Assembly: GCA_018389105.1 (NCBI GenBank)
Contig: JACATO010000095.1
Span: forward strand, 1,299,501 to 1,363,500
DNA: 64,000 bases
Origin: Nautilus pompilius
Taxonomy: Eukaryota; Mollusca; Cephalopoda; Nautilida; Nautilidae
Direction of reading: 5' to 3'
The notes beneath the pieces were generated by a model. That model saw only the letters and a list, made by a program, of their open reading frames with translations. It searched no databases and had not been told where the DNA came from. The position numbers were made by a program, and so were the translations under genes. Shown piece by piece: positions 1 through 12,586 of this stretch (position 1 is the first letter of the stretch; each line of letters opens with the position of its first letter).

Positions 1-690
1 AATTTCTCTGGCCACCATAACAGAATCTAACCGGCACCTTTCAGTAGTTCCACTCAAGATTAAAAAAGAATGTGCTAATTAACATAATTAGATTACAAAG
101 TCTGACAGGTCAGCACTGGCTGACTAGTGCTCCCTCAAAATTGAGTGTGTTGGTGCTTGTGTACAAACAACTCTTTCTTGGTACTTTTCTCAGATTTTCT
201 TGATGCTAAATAGAATTTTAAAAAGTCAAAATATTAAAAAAAAGTTTTTTTCAGCCACCTTAAAAGCACTGACCCTAGCATGTCTGATTATTAGTTTTAA
301 TCTGCCCAGGGGTCTAAAGTAATGGCATTTTCTGGATGAGGCATAATGTCAAAAATGATTTAAAATGTACTTATTTTTATATCTAAAACAACCATACCAT
401 TTGGTGTTTCAAATCCAGAGAAAGATTGTGTAAAAAGGGAGCTACCTAGAAATTACAAGATCAATATTTATAACAACCATAACCTTGGAGTCAACACCCA
501 AAGAGTAAAAAATAATTTATTTAAGCCTAAAAATTCATACTTAAACAAATAGCTAAATTGCATTGTTATGCAGATAATAGGAATGTTTTTTTTTGTTTTT
601 TTTGTTTGTTTTTTTTTAAATTTTACCTATAAAAAATGTCACCAGTGTAGTATCTAACCCTTAAGCTGCAGTACATGTAAATATACACAG
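1..690. other. AT-rich stretch, no gene seen
   Basis: Low-GC, CpG-poor sequence with T-rich runs near 580-618. I see no open frame with protein-like composition and no repeat structure. It belongs to the CpG-depleted left domain and could be intron or untranslated sequence of a gene extending outside the window. Confidence 0.5.
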
Positions 691-723
691 TATTATTCCT
701 GCCATTATTGGAGTTTCCCACAG

Positions 724-917
724 GGGAGCATCACTTGTGGGGTCAGGTGGCCAGCAGAGCACAGGCAACCACCCATGCAGGCCTTTGTATCTTAGTCATG
801 TCTGACCCACCATGGATACCCCACAACCCTCAACCTCTCAGTGAACCCAAGCATAAAGTGAGAGAAAATTTGACCCCCATGGAAAGTATGAAGAAAACTT
901 ATAGAACTGAGTGATGA
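724..917 (+). other. Possible coding exon or relic, unrecognised
   Basis: A local island of higher GC in very AT-rich surroundings. It is preceded by an acceptor-like pyrimidine-containing run ending CCCACAG at 717-723. One + frame stays open for about 63 residues to a double stop (TGATGA, 915-920), with protein-like stretches such as MSDPPWIPHNPQPLSEPKH. A second + frame is open just downstream through about 1075 (MIVIPSGKQTGTEHDDPSAH). The frames differ by one base, so this could be a frameshifted relic, a last exon followed by 3' UTR, or chance. I do not recognise the family. Conservation in related genomes or RNA coverage would decide. Confidence 0.18.
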
Positions 918-1440
918 AAGAGCTGAAGAAGTAGGGTTGCAGTTCATGATTGTAATACCCTCAGGAAAACAAACAGGAACAGAACATGACGACCCTAGTG
1001 CACACTCACCCATATCCCACACCCAAGCCTCTGTCAGTCTCGACATGAACTTTCACACTTCACCAAGCAGACAAAAGGGTAGATATCTGATTTTATTTTA
1101 CATTTTCCCATATTTCTGCATGCATATCTTTAATTTTATAAGAATTTTTAATTTTTTTTTTGCAACAGATGGTGGATGTCAGGGATTACAATTACTGCAG
1201 CTTAAGGGTTAAAACATACAATATTCTATACAACAAATGCTAAAACTGAAGTTGGTAAGGAACCAGCACAGAAAGTATATCCCTTACTACTACTACTACT
1301 ACACACATTCTTATGCTAAAACTTGCCACCTTGAGGAGATACTTTGATGGCAAAGCTTGCATTTAGTTTTGCTGGAATCTTTCTGCATCACAAAAGCAAA
1401 AAGTAGCATAACAGCAAAGAGATCAAACAAAAGTCTAAAT

Positions 1441-2233
1441 CAGGGATCAGCAATTTCTCGGACACCAGGGGCCAGATTATGGGCCCAAGATCACCTCGCG
1501 GGCCGGAGTAAAAACAAGGACACTTATAAATGCACAAACATATTTATTGCTTTACTACTGCGTATCAGCCTTCTTAACACAATGATAAACATGATGGCGC
1601 TTTCGCCGTGAACACAGAGATGAAATATCCGGTGAAATGCTACAAGATTTCAAAGCAAGGATATCATTGAGGTGACTATCAGTCAACTGTGCACGGAGGA
1701 GGTTCTTGGCGAGCTTCATTTGAGAAAATAATTGTTCACAACTATAAGTCGACACAAACATCGACATGATGACACGAACCAGGCCCACGATTCCAGGAAA
1801 GCGACCACTGGGAAACATAACATCCCTGAAGAAAGCGGCGGGAGACAATGAAGAGAAGTGAGAACGAAGCTGATCGTCACTCTGCAACTCAATAAGCTCC
1901 ATTTGGAGATCAGTATGGGCATCATCCACAACAATGTCAAAGGGCAACGATAAGAACTTCATCTTGCCAGCTCGCCTGCGATAAATATGAAACACTTTCT
2001 TATTCACCTGCGCTGGCATCGATCTTGACGAAAATGAATGGTTGATATCGGTGAATTGCGCACTCTTTACCGAGTTTCCTATAGCATTAGTGTGTTGGTT
2101 AACTATTTTTAGAAATGACAAATGACGACTTTTTAAAGAAAATACTGCCCGCGGGCCAGATTCTATATTAATATGCGTAAAGGCTTGCGGGCCGGACCAG
2201 AGGGGCTCGTGGGCCGCCAATTGCCGACCCCTG
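1441..2233 (-). mobile_element. hAT-type DNA transposon, internally deleted copy
   Basis: The element starts CAGGGATCAGCAA at 1441 and ends TTGCCGACCCCTG at 2233, a 13-bp terminal inverted repeat with two mismatches of the usual hAT form (CAGGGGTCGGCAA). It is flanked by a perfect 8-bp target-site duplication, GTCTAAAT, at 1433-1440 and 2234-2241, as hAT transposases make. At 793 bp it is far shorter than an autonomous hAT element, yet it keeps the end of a transposase gene on the minus strand. It is rich in CpG while the host sequence on both sides is almost devoid of it, so it probably landed recently or is a young copy. Confidence 0.95.
1555..1941 (-). pseudogene. hAT transposase C-terminal fragment
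   Basis: This is a minus-strand open frame ending at 1555. The frame stays open upstream to 2220, but that part reads through the terminal repeat and is not protein-like. From about 1941 the translation matches the C-terminal dimerisation region of hAT transposases of the GTF2IRD2/ZBED-like type: an acidic DLQMELIELQSDDQLRSHF stretch, then STYSCEQLFSQMKLAKNLL and RAQLTDSHLNDILAL. Roughly 128 residues remain. The N-terminal BED finger and most of the RNase-H-like catalytic core are absent, so it cannot be an active transposase. No frameshift is visible in the retained part. Confidence 0.88.
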
Positions 2234-2241
2234 GTCTAAAT

Positions 2242-4465
2242 GGATTCTATATGAAAGCCAGCAAAACACATTAACATTTCACATATTACACAGAAATTAC
2301 CCCTAGATTTAGCCATTTCCTGTCACATTACTGGAAACTGCACTAGAATTAAAAGCCAAAAGTATTTCCTCTTATTGAAAAATAAAAATTCTTTCACTTT
2401 CTAAAGATAAGATCATTCCAAATGAATACTGTTCTCATCATTAGTGTAGCAGCAAGTGATGGTGCTGTTCTGAACTTGCCAAGTAAAAATAATAACTTTC
2501 TTTTACTGTTTTCAGTTTTATAAGAACAGAGGTTGTGAAAAAAGCTCCAAAAATTACATGTCAAATATCTTACTAGCTTATACCACCACCATTACATAAA
2601 CATGACAGAAAAGCCATAACAATTCCCATCTCTTGCACTCCTTTCATTTTTAGACTGTCTAATATTTCCTAATTTCTACCAATGCCATTACCAACTTTGA
2701 CAAAATGGCAAAATCTCATTTTTAAGGCAAATACTAAAAATAAAATTTCCCACAACTCAAATATATATACTTTTAAGAATATTATTTTCTACTGTCTATA
2801 AAAATGAGAATCAAAGTTTTTCTTTATTTTATATTATGCAAAATGGCATCATTTTGATATGTAACAAGTAACACCATCTCAGCATGGAAGTAAATTTTTC
2901 AGCTATAGTTCACACAAAAGTCTCCCAATTAAGAGATGACAAATTTATTTTGTTTACCTTGAATAACCACTGAAATATAGCTACTAGATTTAATACAAAG
3001 TTTTTGATTTGAAATTATAAAATACTAGAGCTAAAATGTTCAAGACAGTTGATCAAAACATACAATGAAGTAATCAAGAACCACAGAGAATAATAAACTC
3101 TACTGTGAAATAAAGCATAACACCACAATACTAAATCAATACACCTACACAGTATTTCCAATGAAACATTCAAATAAATGCAAACCCCAAAACATTTTTT
3201 GAGATCTTTTGCTGGTGTTTCAATTACAATTCTAGATTTTAAAATCTAATTAGGTCAGTTTTTTTTTTTTTTTTTTAACTGATTAAATAGTCATCCAGTC
3301 ATTCAGAGAGTCTTTTCAAGTCCAGTTTGGAGAATTCTCTTAATTATAAAAATAATTTCACATCTTCCTCTGGTTTTCCAGGCCATTTCTTTCTTTCTTT
3401 CTTTCTTCTCAGAAAAACTAGCTAACTATCCTCCCACTTTGACGCATCGCAGTCATGTCCAAAAGTGATATTGCAAAAGATTACAGAGCAAAAAGGCACA
3501 GCATAGACTAGCTATTGGCCTCAACTTCAGATTGAATATCTTACATCTACAATATCAAGACTCAAAGGAAAAATCTCATCAAGGAATGGAAAGAAAGAAA
3601 ATAAAGGGTTACAGAAAAAAGCAAATCATAAAATGAGAAAAATTAGCTGAAAAGCAAAAAGTATGAGGTGTAAAGTTAAACATGCTTCATTAAAGAAACA
3701 TGAAAAGTGCAATGCAAAGGATAATGGGTAATTACTTATGATTAAGTTTAGTATAAATTTTACTTTATCAAAATGAGGTTTATCCACTCAAAACAAACTA
3801 ATGCTCAGATTTGTTCTTTATAAAATATATTAACTTGAAACAAACATTTCATCTAATGTGACACCTTTGTATTGTCCTCCTGATCCTACATTTTATGGGT
3901 ATGTCACAAGAGTGTAAATTGAATAATGCTACTCAGAAATTTGCAAAAAAATTTTTAAAACATAGAATTTTGTGCATTAAGACCTTAAGAAAAGGGAAAT
4001 TTAAATCCAATAAGTTCTTGAAACTTTCTTGATGTTGCATGGTACTAACAGAATCTTTAAATGGAAATAAAATAGAATCAATATTTTTCCTCTTCCCCAA
4101 TTCCAAGTCAATTCAGGTATTTTCTTCTTTTTTTTTGTCCTTTTATTCAGCTTAATGAAAGCAATAAATCAGAAAAAAACTGAGTTATTTCCATAACTTA
4201 AGGTATTTTATTTCAGTTTAAAAAGATTAAACGGGTAAATTGAAATCATTTTAACTTCAAATTTTGGCACATCTTTTTATTCCAAAAGGCGGCTGCTGTT
4301 AAATAATCAAGCTTTGAAACTAGTTTTGGTAGAAACAAGTTGGCAATGAATGCCTAGTTAATAGACATGTTAAAATCTAACTCATATTCAAGTGCATGCA
4401 CACGCATATACCCACCCACATTAGGTGAATTTCAATTCAACCTTCAGCCTATAAATTTCTTATTT
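2242..4465. other. AT-rich, CpG-poor non-coding stretch
   Basis: No coding frame, tandem array or transposon end is apparent. Minor features are a T16 run near 3261 and a short TTTC repeat near 3388-3406. Likely intron or untranslated sequence, given the CpG depletion. Confidence 0.45.
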
Positions 4466-5213
4466 GAAAAACATTTTCTTTAGGAATCATGAATTAGGCT
4501 CTGTACACAAAATATAAAATAGATGTCTGAAGCATCAGATTTTGATTTTCCAACTGAAAGTATACTATACATGGCTTTTGTAGGAAAGTCACAGCTTGAA
4601 TTAGGATGCATCTCCACATACATTACGCTCTTTAACATTTTGAAACCGTAATCTTGTAATGAATGAATTTTAATATGAATAAAGACAAAGGGTTTGTTCC
4701 AAAGTTATTTATGTCATGCACACATTTAGATTTTATGTTTGCTTTATTTTAGAAAAAAAATGAAATCAGTTTTGTTGTACAATTTTACAAACTTGCTTGA
4801 TCAAAAGATCACAGCCATTGAAAAATTGGTATGCATGTGTGTATACTATACATACATTAAGTAAGAGTTTTGTAATCTTCTGTTTTCCACAACTATATTT
4901 ATAAATACTTACCAAAATAGAATATCTTGGAAAGTTAAAATTGTTGCCAATGAAAATGGTCATTCATTATAAGAAGAATCATAAGACATTTTTCTATAAA
5001 CAGACAAATTATTCAATGCAAAAATCTGTATACAGCAAAATATTTATATGAGGTGATCACATGCTTTCAGGATAACACTTCCTAAGAAATGTCTGCCTGC
5101 CTCAGTGGTCCATTTTAAAGCAGTAACAATGGTTGGATTATATAAATCCTTGATTGAGCTTTTGTACGCGCATGTTCCTTCATTCAACTATTATGGCAGA
5201 GTTCTGTAGATGT
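4466..5213 (+). repeat. Copy L of a ~0.74-kb inverted, permuted duplication
   Basis: This block aligns by eye, in reverse complement, to 6441-7374. Segment A (about 4470-4990) matches 6441-7165, and segment B (about 4990-5213) matches about 7165-7374. Shared landmarks include CATTTTCTTTAGGAATCATG, ACAGCCATTGAAAAATTG, CAGAAGATTACAAAACTT (as complement) and GCAGTAACAATGGTTGGATT. Divergence looks like roughly 20% with small indels, so the duplication is old. I see no transposase and no terminal repeats. Confidence 0.75.
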
Positions 5214-6440
5214 GAAGAAAGGATCAAATTATTATACTCATGGCATAAAATTACTGAAAAGGTTGGCAGTAAAATTATTTGAAACTTGCTTACTATTATC
5301 CATCCATTTCAATTGAATTTTATACTCCATGTTACAAGGCATCATACCAAAAATAATTTTAAAAAACAGAAGGGTTCTGATATGCTGTTATTTGTTAGCA
5401 TTTTAACATGACTTGGTATTCACTAAGAATGATATTGGTGTTCAGTATAAAATCAATGTAGCAGTGTTCACATAAGCAGTATCGACTGGTCACTGTCAGC
5501 CATGTGTATGACAAAACAGGTTACCAGTATCATATATAATGCTGCTTCTGGATTATATCTATGATGTAATAATACTGATGGTTTTCTTGAACTGAGGCCA
5601 ATGGTACTTTCCTGTGTCAAAATGATTGAGCTATCTGTCACATTATTTTGACCACTAGGATACTGGAATTGTTTCTAATAATGATTTCTGTCTTCACTGG
5701 AAATGATAGCTAGGGGGAAAAGGCTGCCTTATATTCTGGTTTTGCTTATAACTTTTGTTATGTTCAGTGTAACAGATATTAGTCATTTCTTTTATCTGGA
5801 GTTAGAGGTGACGTCCATAAAGATTATTTGTAAGGAGAGCGTATGGGGATCAACTCTGAGCTACATCACTTCAGCTCCACCTAATCTTGATTTTTTTTTA
5901 ATGCTACCATGCAAATTTTTTTCTGTAAGATTTGTAAGCTATAAACAAGATCCCTCTTTTCCTGTAAGCTAAATAAACAAATGCCATTAGCATGTAGTGT
6001 TTGGAAAAAGAAAAATTAGTGTAGTTTCTATAAACACTGATATTATAATTTTAAAAATAAAATAAAATATTTCAATAAGAAACTAAACAACAAATATTTG
6101 GAAATAAATTTAGGCCTCATTTAAGCTAGATCATGAATGTTATGCAAGCAGAAGTTTATTAAAATTAAAGAGACTTATTGGAGTGCTTAAGATGAACTGA
6201 CAGCAAGGTTTTTGTATTGAAAAATAGATATATTCACAGCAAGTTGTTTATTTCTTTCTCAGTGAGTAATACCCAAGACAGTGGATGTAAAAAAATAAAA
6301 TTTGTTGCAAGTCTGGTACTGCACTACGTAGTTATTTAACATCATATTCTTTTAGATACCATTAAGATGACTAATAAATAAGCTAAGTCAACTAAATGTT
6401 TGCTCAAAAATTTCTGATGATCCTTCACATAATGAATATA
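5214..6440. other. Spacer between inverted copies, no gene seen
   Basis: AT-rich unique-looking sequence. An 89-codon + frame at 5703-5972 is hydrophobic and not protein-like in the AT-rich context. I do not call it. Confidence 0.4.
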
Positions 6441-7374
6441 GATAGACCAGATGCATTGGCAACAATTTTAACTCTCTGAGATATTCCATTTTGGTAGATT
6501 CCTCTAAAAATAGTTGTGGAAAACAGAAGATTACAAAACTTTTACTTAAGTATTTCACTACTAAGTTTTTCCTCTGTGGCTTTATTTAAGCAGTAAACCA
6601 ATCAAAAACCTTTTTCAACTTTTGGTACTGGTTAAGTTATGTAATAAAAAATGCTATTAACGAATCAATGTAGCCACTTAACAAGTTTGGCAAGCCACAA
6701 TGCTGAGCCAACTGCAATTTTCAATGATGTTATCCGGGCCACAACAGGAAAACAGTTTATGTATGTACAGTATACATGCATGCATACAACAATTTTTTTC
6801 AATGGCTGTGACAATCCTTGGATCAAGTTAGTTTGCAAACTTATACAACAAAACTGATTTCACTTTTTCTAGAAATAAAGCAAATACATTTATAAAAACT
6901 AAATGTGTCCATGACACAAATAACTTTGGAAAAACCTCTTATTTTGTGTCTTTATTCATATTAAAATTCATTCATTACAAGATTATGGTTTCAAAATGTT
7001 AAAGAACATGATGTATGTGGCGATGCATCCAAATTCAAGCTGTGCCTTTCCTACAAAAGCCATGTATAGTATACTATCAGTTGGAAATTCAAAATCTCAT
7101 ACTTCAGACATCTACTTTGTATTTTTTGTACAAAGCCTAATTCATAATTCCTAAAGAAAATGCTAAATCTACAAAAACCTGCCAATATGATTTGAATAAA
7201 CACACAGAAGCTCAATCCATGATTCACAGAATCCAATCATTGTTACTGCTATAAAATTAATCACTATGGCAGGCTGACTTTTCTTAGAAAATGTGATCCT
7301 AAAAGCATGAGAGCCACCTCATAAATCTTTTGCAGTACACAGATTTTTGCACTGAATAATTTGTCTGTTTACAG
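6441..7374 (-). repeat. Copy R of the ~0.74-kb inverted, permuted duplication
   Basis: Read on the minus strand this copy runs B then A, whereas copy L runs A then B. The join between the end of B and the start of A lies near 7165 and is continuous. It carries about 200 bp (approximately 6548-6755) with no counterpart in copy L, which accounts for its greater length. See copy L for landmarks. Confidence 0.75.
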
Positions 7375-10300
7375 AGAAAGGAGTACTCCTGCACACTAAC
7401 ATCCTCGATGATCTGCCACTATCAGTGAATATGTAGAAAGATCTATTTTGTTGGTAACCACCTTTCAGTTTTTGCAGCATTAACATCACTACATTGATAA
7501 ACTGTAGTGTCCTCTGCACAGATTTGTGTATACTGGATACAATACTCAATAGAAGTCAATGGTGACAGGTGAATAAAGAATATTGTCTTGCCCTGGCAAC
7601 AAGCATATTAACAGGCCACTTGGTCATACAGCCATTATTCAATCATCTGGCTAGTGTTCCACCAATTCTTTGCTCATTATTCTGAATGACACTGCTTTAA
7701 AAAATATTTATTATTGTCCTAAAAATTTTATTGGCTAAATAAAATCTAAAAGCAAGTTATGCCTTCAATGAACAAAAACCAAATCCAAAATGAAATGACT
7801 GCTTAACAGCAATCAAAATTTTCTTTCTAGAAAGATTTAATATAAAACACTTAATTAGCCTAATAATCCAGGAATTAATATTTTGTTTTTGCTGCTTTTC
7901 AGTTTCCGCAAGTCTTTAATTAACCTGAAAACCTGAGTCATTGCTTCCTAAATATTAAAAAATGAAACACTATATCCCCAACACTGGAGTCAGTCTGGTA
8001 GAAATAGTTTCCAGTGAAATACAATTTTCCTTCTATCCAATAGGCCCCAACAATTACCAATAGTAAATTGCTCTGGGCCAGTGGGATCGAACATCAGAGA
8101 GATTAAAATCAGCCACCAGAGCGTTATCAAAGAAAATTCAAAAAATGATATATACTTTTTATAACAATAACAAAGTTGGTATTGGTGCATAATTACATGC
8201 TTCTCATTTTACTTATTTTGGTGATCCAAATTCTTAGTTGTATTTTGTTTTTTTAATTCTGTTAGTCACAAATCACATAATGGATTTACTTGCTTTATAT
8301 ACTAAATTCTTACTGAAAGAGTTACAGCCAAATTTCAATTTTAGTTTAAAACAACAAACCAACTCAGTATTTGTAAACATTTCCAACCTAAAGAGAGATC
8401 AAAGATTGGTTTTAAAAACAAAAAAACACAGCCAACTTATGAATTTAATATTTTTTTTTGTTTTTTGTGGAAGCATTTGGGGAAAAAAAACAAGAGACTC
8501 TTCAAATTTAAATGAAGTTATGGAAGAAAATTTGTATCCAGACAGAACAAAGTCACTTGGCATGCAACAGAATACAGCACAATACTTTAAATAAATGAAT
8601 ATGAATAGCATCTGGGAATAGGGGCATTTTACCCTCCCAACTAAAATGCATCTTTTAAAAATTTTAAATAAAAATACCTTAAAATAATGACATCTGATGC
8701 AGTCTCAGGAGTCTACTTTGCAACTTTACACAACGTCATTGATCATTTATTTCTAGGTATTCCAGAGCAGGATCTCAACATGTTCTCGTCATACATCCTC
8801 TCTCATACAACACAATAGTACATGCAATTAAGAGAGATATCACTAAGAAAACCTTGTTCATTTGAAATGAATGGCAAAAATGCTCAGCAAAAAATTTTAA
8901 CGCTAATGTCTTGAAACTATAAATTCATCTAAAATACTATTTTAGAAGCAGCCATCCTGCCTTACTGCAAAGAGACTACTTGGAACATGAAATTGATTTC
9001 ATAAGTTTTGGTCTAGGTAACATTTATGTTGGTTTTTTTCATCTAACAATAGGTTATGCACAATTTCTAGACTGAGAAAAACAAGAGCCAAAACACAGAT
9101 GTATAGTTTTTCTTCATAACTAGTGAATGAAATATGTTTCACCAACATCATTTCTGTCTGATAAGAAATGTAAATGACTGGTTTTGAAAATAGACGGTAA
9201 AGGATGTTCTTTTTAGTATTTACATTAATGCTACACCAGCATTCCACTACCTTGTGCACTATAGTTACTACTAAAAACTGTGGCTTCTATATTAAACAAT
9301 CTGCTTTTGTAAAAACATGATATTAAAATGTTCTAGTAATTCCTGGAGCAGTGTGTGACAGGAATTCACTTTACAATAATGTTCTCAAATAAGTTTCTAT
9401 CTTTTTCACTCTTCAAGTCTCCAAACATCCACAAGTCTTATGGAATCTCAGAGGAGAAAAAATACTAATAACCTATATACTAGGGATGTTATGCAGTAAC
9501 ACCACACCTCATGATCAGATAAGCAAAGGAAGCAGAAAGTAAAACTTAGGTTTAAAAAGGCAAACATTCCATCCAACCTCCATACCACTAAGTCATTTAA
9601 CTCTAGACATTATTTGACGGTTAAAATTTATTTTTGAACAACAGTCTTACAGCACTGGATATTGTTGAAGATTCTTCAAAGACTGAGCATCCATGGCAGA
9701 AAACCAACATAGACATCAGCCCAAATCATCAGAATCTCTGAAGTCTGGCTGCGTGCACATGGGACAAATGCAATTCAGAGATGCTCTACATAATCACATG
9801 AAATATAAGCATGCTTTAGTTAATGCCAAAATAATTAATTAATTAATTAATGTGCAATGACAGTAATAATAATTCCCATTTAACTAACTACAAGGAATTG
9901 CATCAAAAACAATGCATTAATATGAAAGAGACATTAACAATCAAGAATTGTCCAAATTGTTGTGTGTTCTGGTTTTATTATGTAATTAATAAACAGATAA
10001 TATTGTTTGCACAATGTATTAATTATAAATGGATGGAGAAAATATTTTAGGTTTTAATACAACTGAATAATCTCTGAATGAAAAGTGATATAAATTCATT
10101 CCAGATGGACTTAACAAATTGATTCCAAGTAGTTTTTATTTGTATTTTTTTTTTTTTTAGTGTACATAAAAATTTTATAATACCAATAATATTTAGTATT
10201 TTGTAAAGTAAAGTTGTTTTTTAGCAAAATCAGTAAAACCAAACCGAACTGCATTATCACTCTGCTATTTCAGCCAGGCTTCATCTGAACGTCCCTAGAC

Positions 10301-10642
10301 GACAGATATTGAACCTTTTTCCTCACTCAGGTTCCTTAAGATGTTTGCAATGTTGAAGAGCAAAAGAAAATAAGTTGAGGATTCCTCGTAAAGACTGTTT
10401 GGTTCTTATCTTTATCTAAAATGAAAAGATTTTTTTTATGTCTATAAACAAGAGCATTATTTAAAGCACAAGATGGAATAACTAAATCTGATGTTTGTTT
10501 TATTAACCAAATTCTTCACATATAAAATTAATCCGCATGAAATCTTTATATTTCAACAACATACTTTTTGATTGCTGAAGAAATCCAGTTAGTTTCAATA
10601 CCATATAAGAACTGATAATAGATTTTAAAAATTATTTTTCAG
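7375..10642. other. AT-rich, CpG-poor non-coding stretch
   Basis: No recognisable gene. A 118-codon + frame (8238-8594, non-ATG start) has the composition of AT-rich noise. A short TAAT repeat lies at about 9835-9850. Around 10255-10300 a short segment resembles one near 62378-62400 (GGCTTCA..TGAACGTCC), probably a shared dispersed repeat. Confidence 0.4.
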
Positions 10643-11123
10643 ACCATCGCCAAGGGGGGGAAAAAAAAAAGTACATTTAATGAGTTAACAAGTTGTACAT
10701 ATAATGGTCACAAAATATCTTGGGATACCCCAAATCATGTAGGTTCTGTGGAGACTCTTAAGTCTTAGGCATCTGCAAGAGGTGCATAATGTTGAGAGAT
10801 ATTGGACTTAGCAGCCATTCTATTGTAGTAATACTGTTGGTCCTAAAGAATTCAGTAATGACCTCAGCTCTGTGCATCCTGAAACACAAGCCTTGATGAT
10901 AGTTGACAAAGAAGAACTGTTAATTTCACTCTCTTATCCCAGTACCAATGTCCAGAAAAATTCTACCAGCCATGATCCCTGTGAGCATCATAATAATTGT
11001 GCTGCACAACATGATAGTTATCATACTGTTCCCCTTAATATTGCCATGGCAGAGAAAAAAAATATAACACATTATCAGAAAATATCACTTGCTACACCTG
11101 GATCCTTGTCCAACAATTTGTAA
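10643..11123 (+). other. Possible coding relic or exons, unrecognised
   Basis: After a good acceptor-like TTATTTTTCAG (ending 10642) one + frame reads a protein-like run including STFNELTSCTYNGHKISWD and then a stop near 10760. A second frame is open from 10812 (just after CTTAG) to TAA at 11121-11123, about 103 codons, with stretches such as PETQALMIVDKEELLISLS and SHDPCEHHNNCAAQHDSYH. GC is higher than in the flanks. It may be an old pseudogene, terminal exons of a + strand gene, or chance. I cannot name a family. Confidence 0.18.
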
Positions 11124-12400
11124 ACTAATCAAGTTTTGTGATGACAATTGCTCAAAAGGCAATCAACATGTGTCTGGCACATAATCCTGAATGTTAAGAC
11201 AGTTGATGATGGTTTTGTCTGGACAAATGAATTCTTCTAACTGCCAGCAAATATTATTGGATTTGGGCAGTAGTGATTAACATGTTCCACAGGTCCATCC
11301 CTCTGATCATCCATACATCACAAGTATTCAGATGAAGAGCCTCCAACGATGTAACATGTCTCCAGACTACCAGTGAATTTTACTGCATAAATGACATCAC
11401 TCATCTTTACACCTATAAATGAGCATGCGTTTTAAAAGCCATGATTTTACACACCAATGATTTATTTAGATCAGGTGGCCTTGCATTATCAGTGTTTGTT
11501 TTTTTTTCACATTTTCTACATTACATTTTATGCCTATGAGCCAAAAACAACTGATTGTAGTCTGTTTTTTCACTTATAATAACTTTAATGTAATGGAGTT
11601 CAGATTACATTTTAACAAGATTTCTATGCCCTACATAAATATAATATGCTTTTCCTAGATTTTACCAGTTTAATTTTTATTTTCCTCCCTCTTTATAGTA
11701 GCAGTATTATTTCAAACTTTTGAAAATTTTAAATTAGCTTTTATTTTTTCTATCCATGTGTAATTATTTGAGGTTGGTTAAAGGATATTATTTGCTTTAA
11801 ACAATCTGTAATTGTTAAATTTTGGTTATACTTATCACTATCAAGCATAAACTTTCAAAACATTTTAATTGACTAATGTAACCAGCAGTTTTCACATGTA
11901 CATGAAGATCTACAGTAAAAAAGAAACAAACTTAATAAATGCAACAATTTAATTAATGACAAGACACTCTTAGATGCAAGTAAAAAAAAAAGAAAAGAAT
12001 AAAGCATAACTTAATTTAGAATAACAAATATTGTTGTCATTTACAAAATCTTCAGAGACAGCTCTAAATCCTAAGGACAGATGATAGCATCAACCTGTCA
12101 AGACAAATTATGTGAATAAATAAGGTGATATAAATACCATTTACATTGTAAAGATCTCAACAAAAAAAATGACAACGTAATTATTAAAACTAAACGATGT
12201 CCACTTGTTCAGGTCACCTAGAAATTAGTTTGGATGCAAAGCAAAATTCACTCTATGGGTGCAATGTGTGGATTTGACATGACAGGCAATTGGATTTAAG
12301 TTGTTTTGCAAAATTGGCCTGAAAAGATTGGGTTTGTTATGCTGATTTTGTTTGTTTTCGTTCGTTTACAACAAGCACAGGCCGTGTTTCATAGCGTTTT
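11124..12400 (+). other. Non-coding; candidate 3' region with AATAAA signals
   Basis: No coding frame. AATAAA hexamers occur at 11934-11939 and 11998-12003, close to the right edge of the CpG-poor domain. If the coding-like stretch just upstream were real, these would be plausible polyadenylation signals for a + strand transcript. AATAAA is common by chance in sequence this AT-rich, so the evidence is weak. Confidence 0.2.
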
Positions 12401-12586
12401 CGGGTCTGATTAGAGCCTGCAATAGCAAGACATGTCAGAGTAGGGTTTCGCAATGGCAAATATGTGAGGAAACAGAGAACTACAAGAGAGATTTTTCCAC
12501 ACACCAAGATTACTGCAGATGAATCTTAAGAGTATAATTAAATACTGCCTTCGTCGATTTTTTTTTTTTTTTTTTTTGGCACTTAC

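Noticed and set aside
1942-2220. N-terminal half of the 221-codon minus frame in the hAT element
   Set aside because: It starts at a TTG inside the terminal repeat and does not resemble transposase sequence. Only the part below 1941 is convincing.
8238-8594. 118-codon + ORF in AT-rich DNA
   Set aside because: Non-ATG start and Phe/Leu/Lys/Asn composition typical of AT-rich non-coding sequence.
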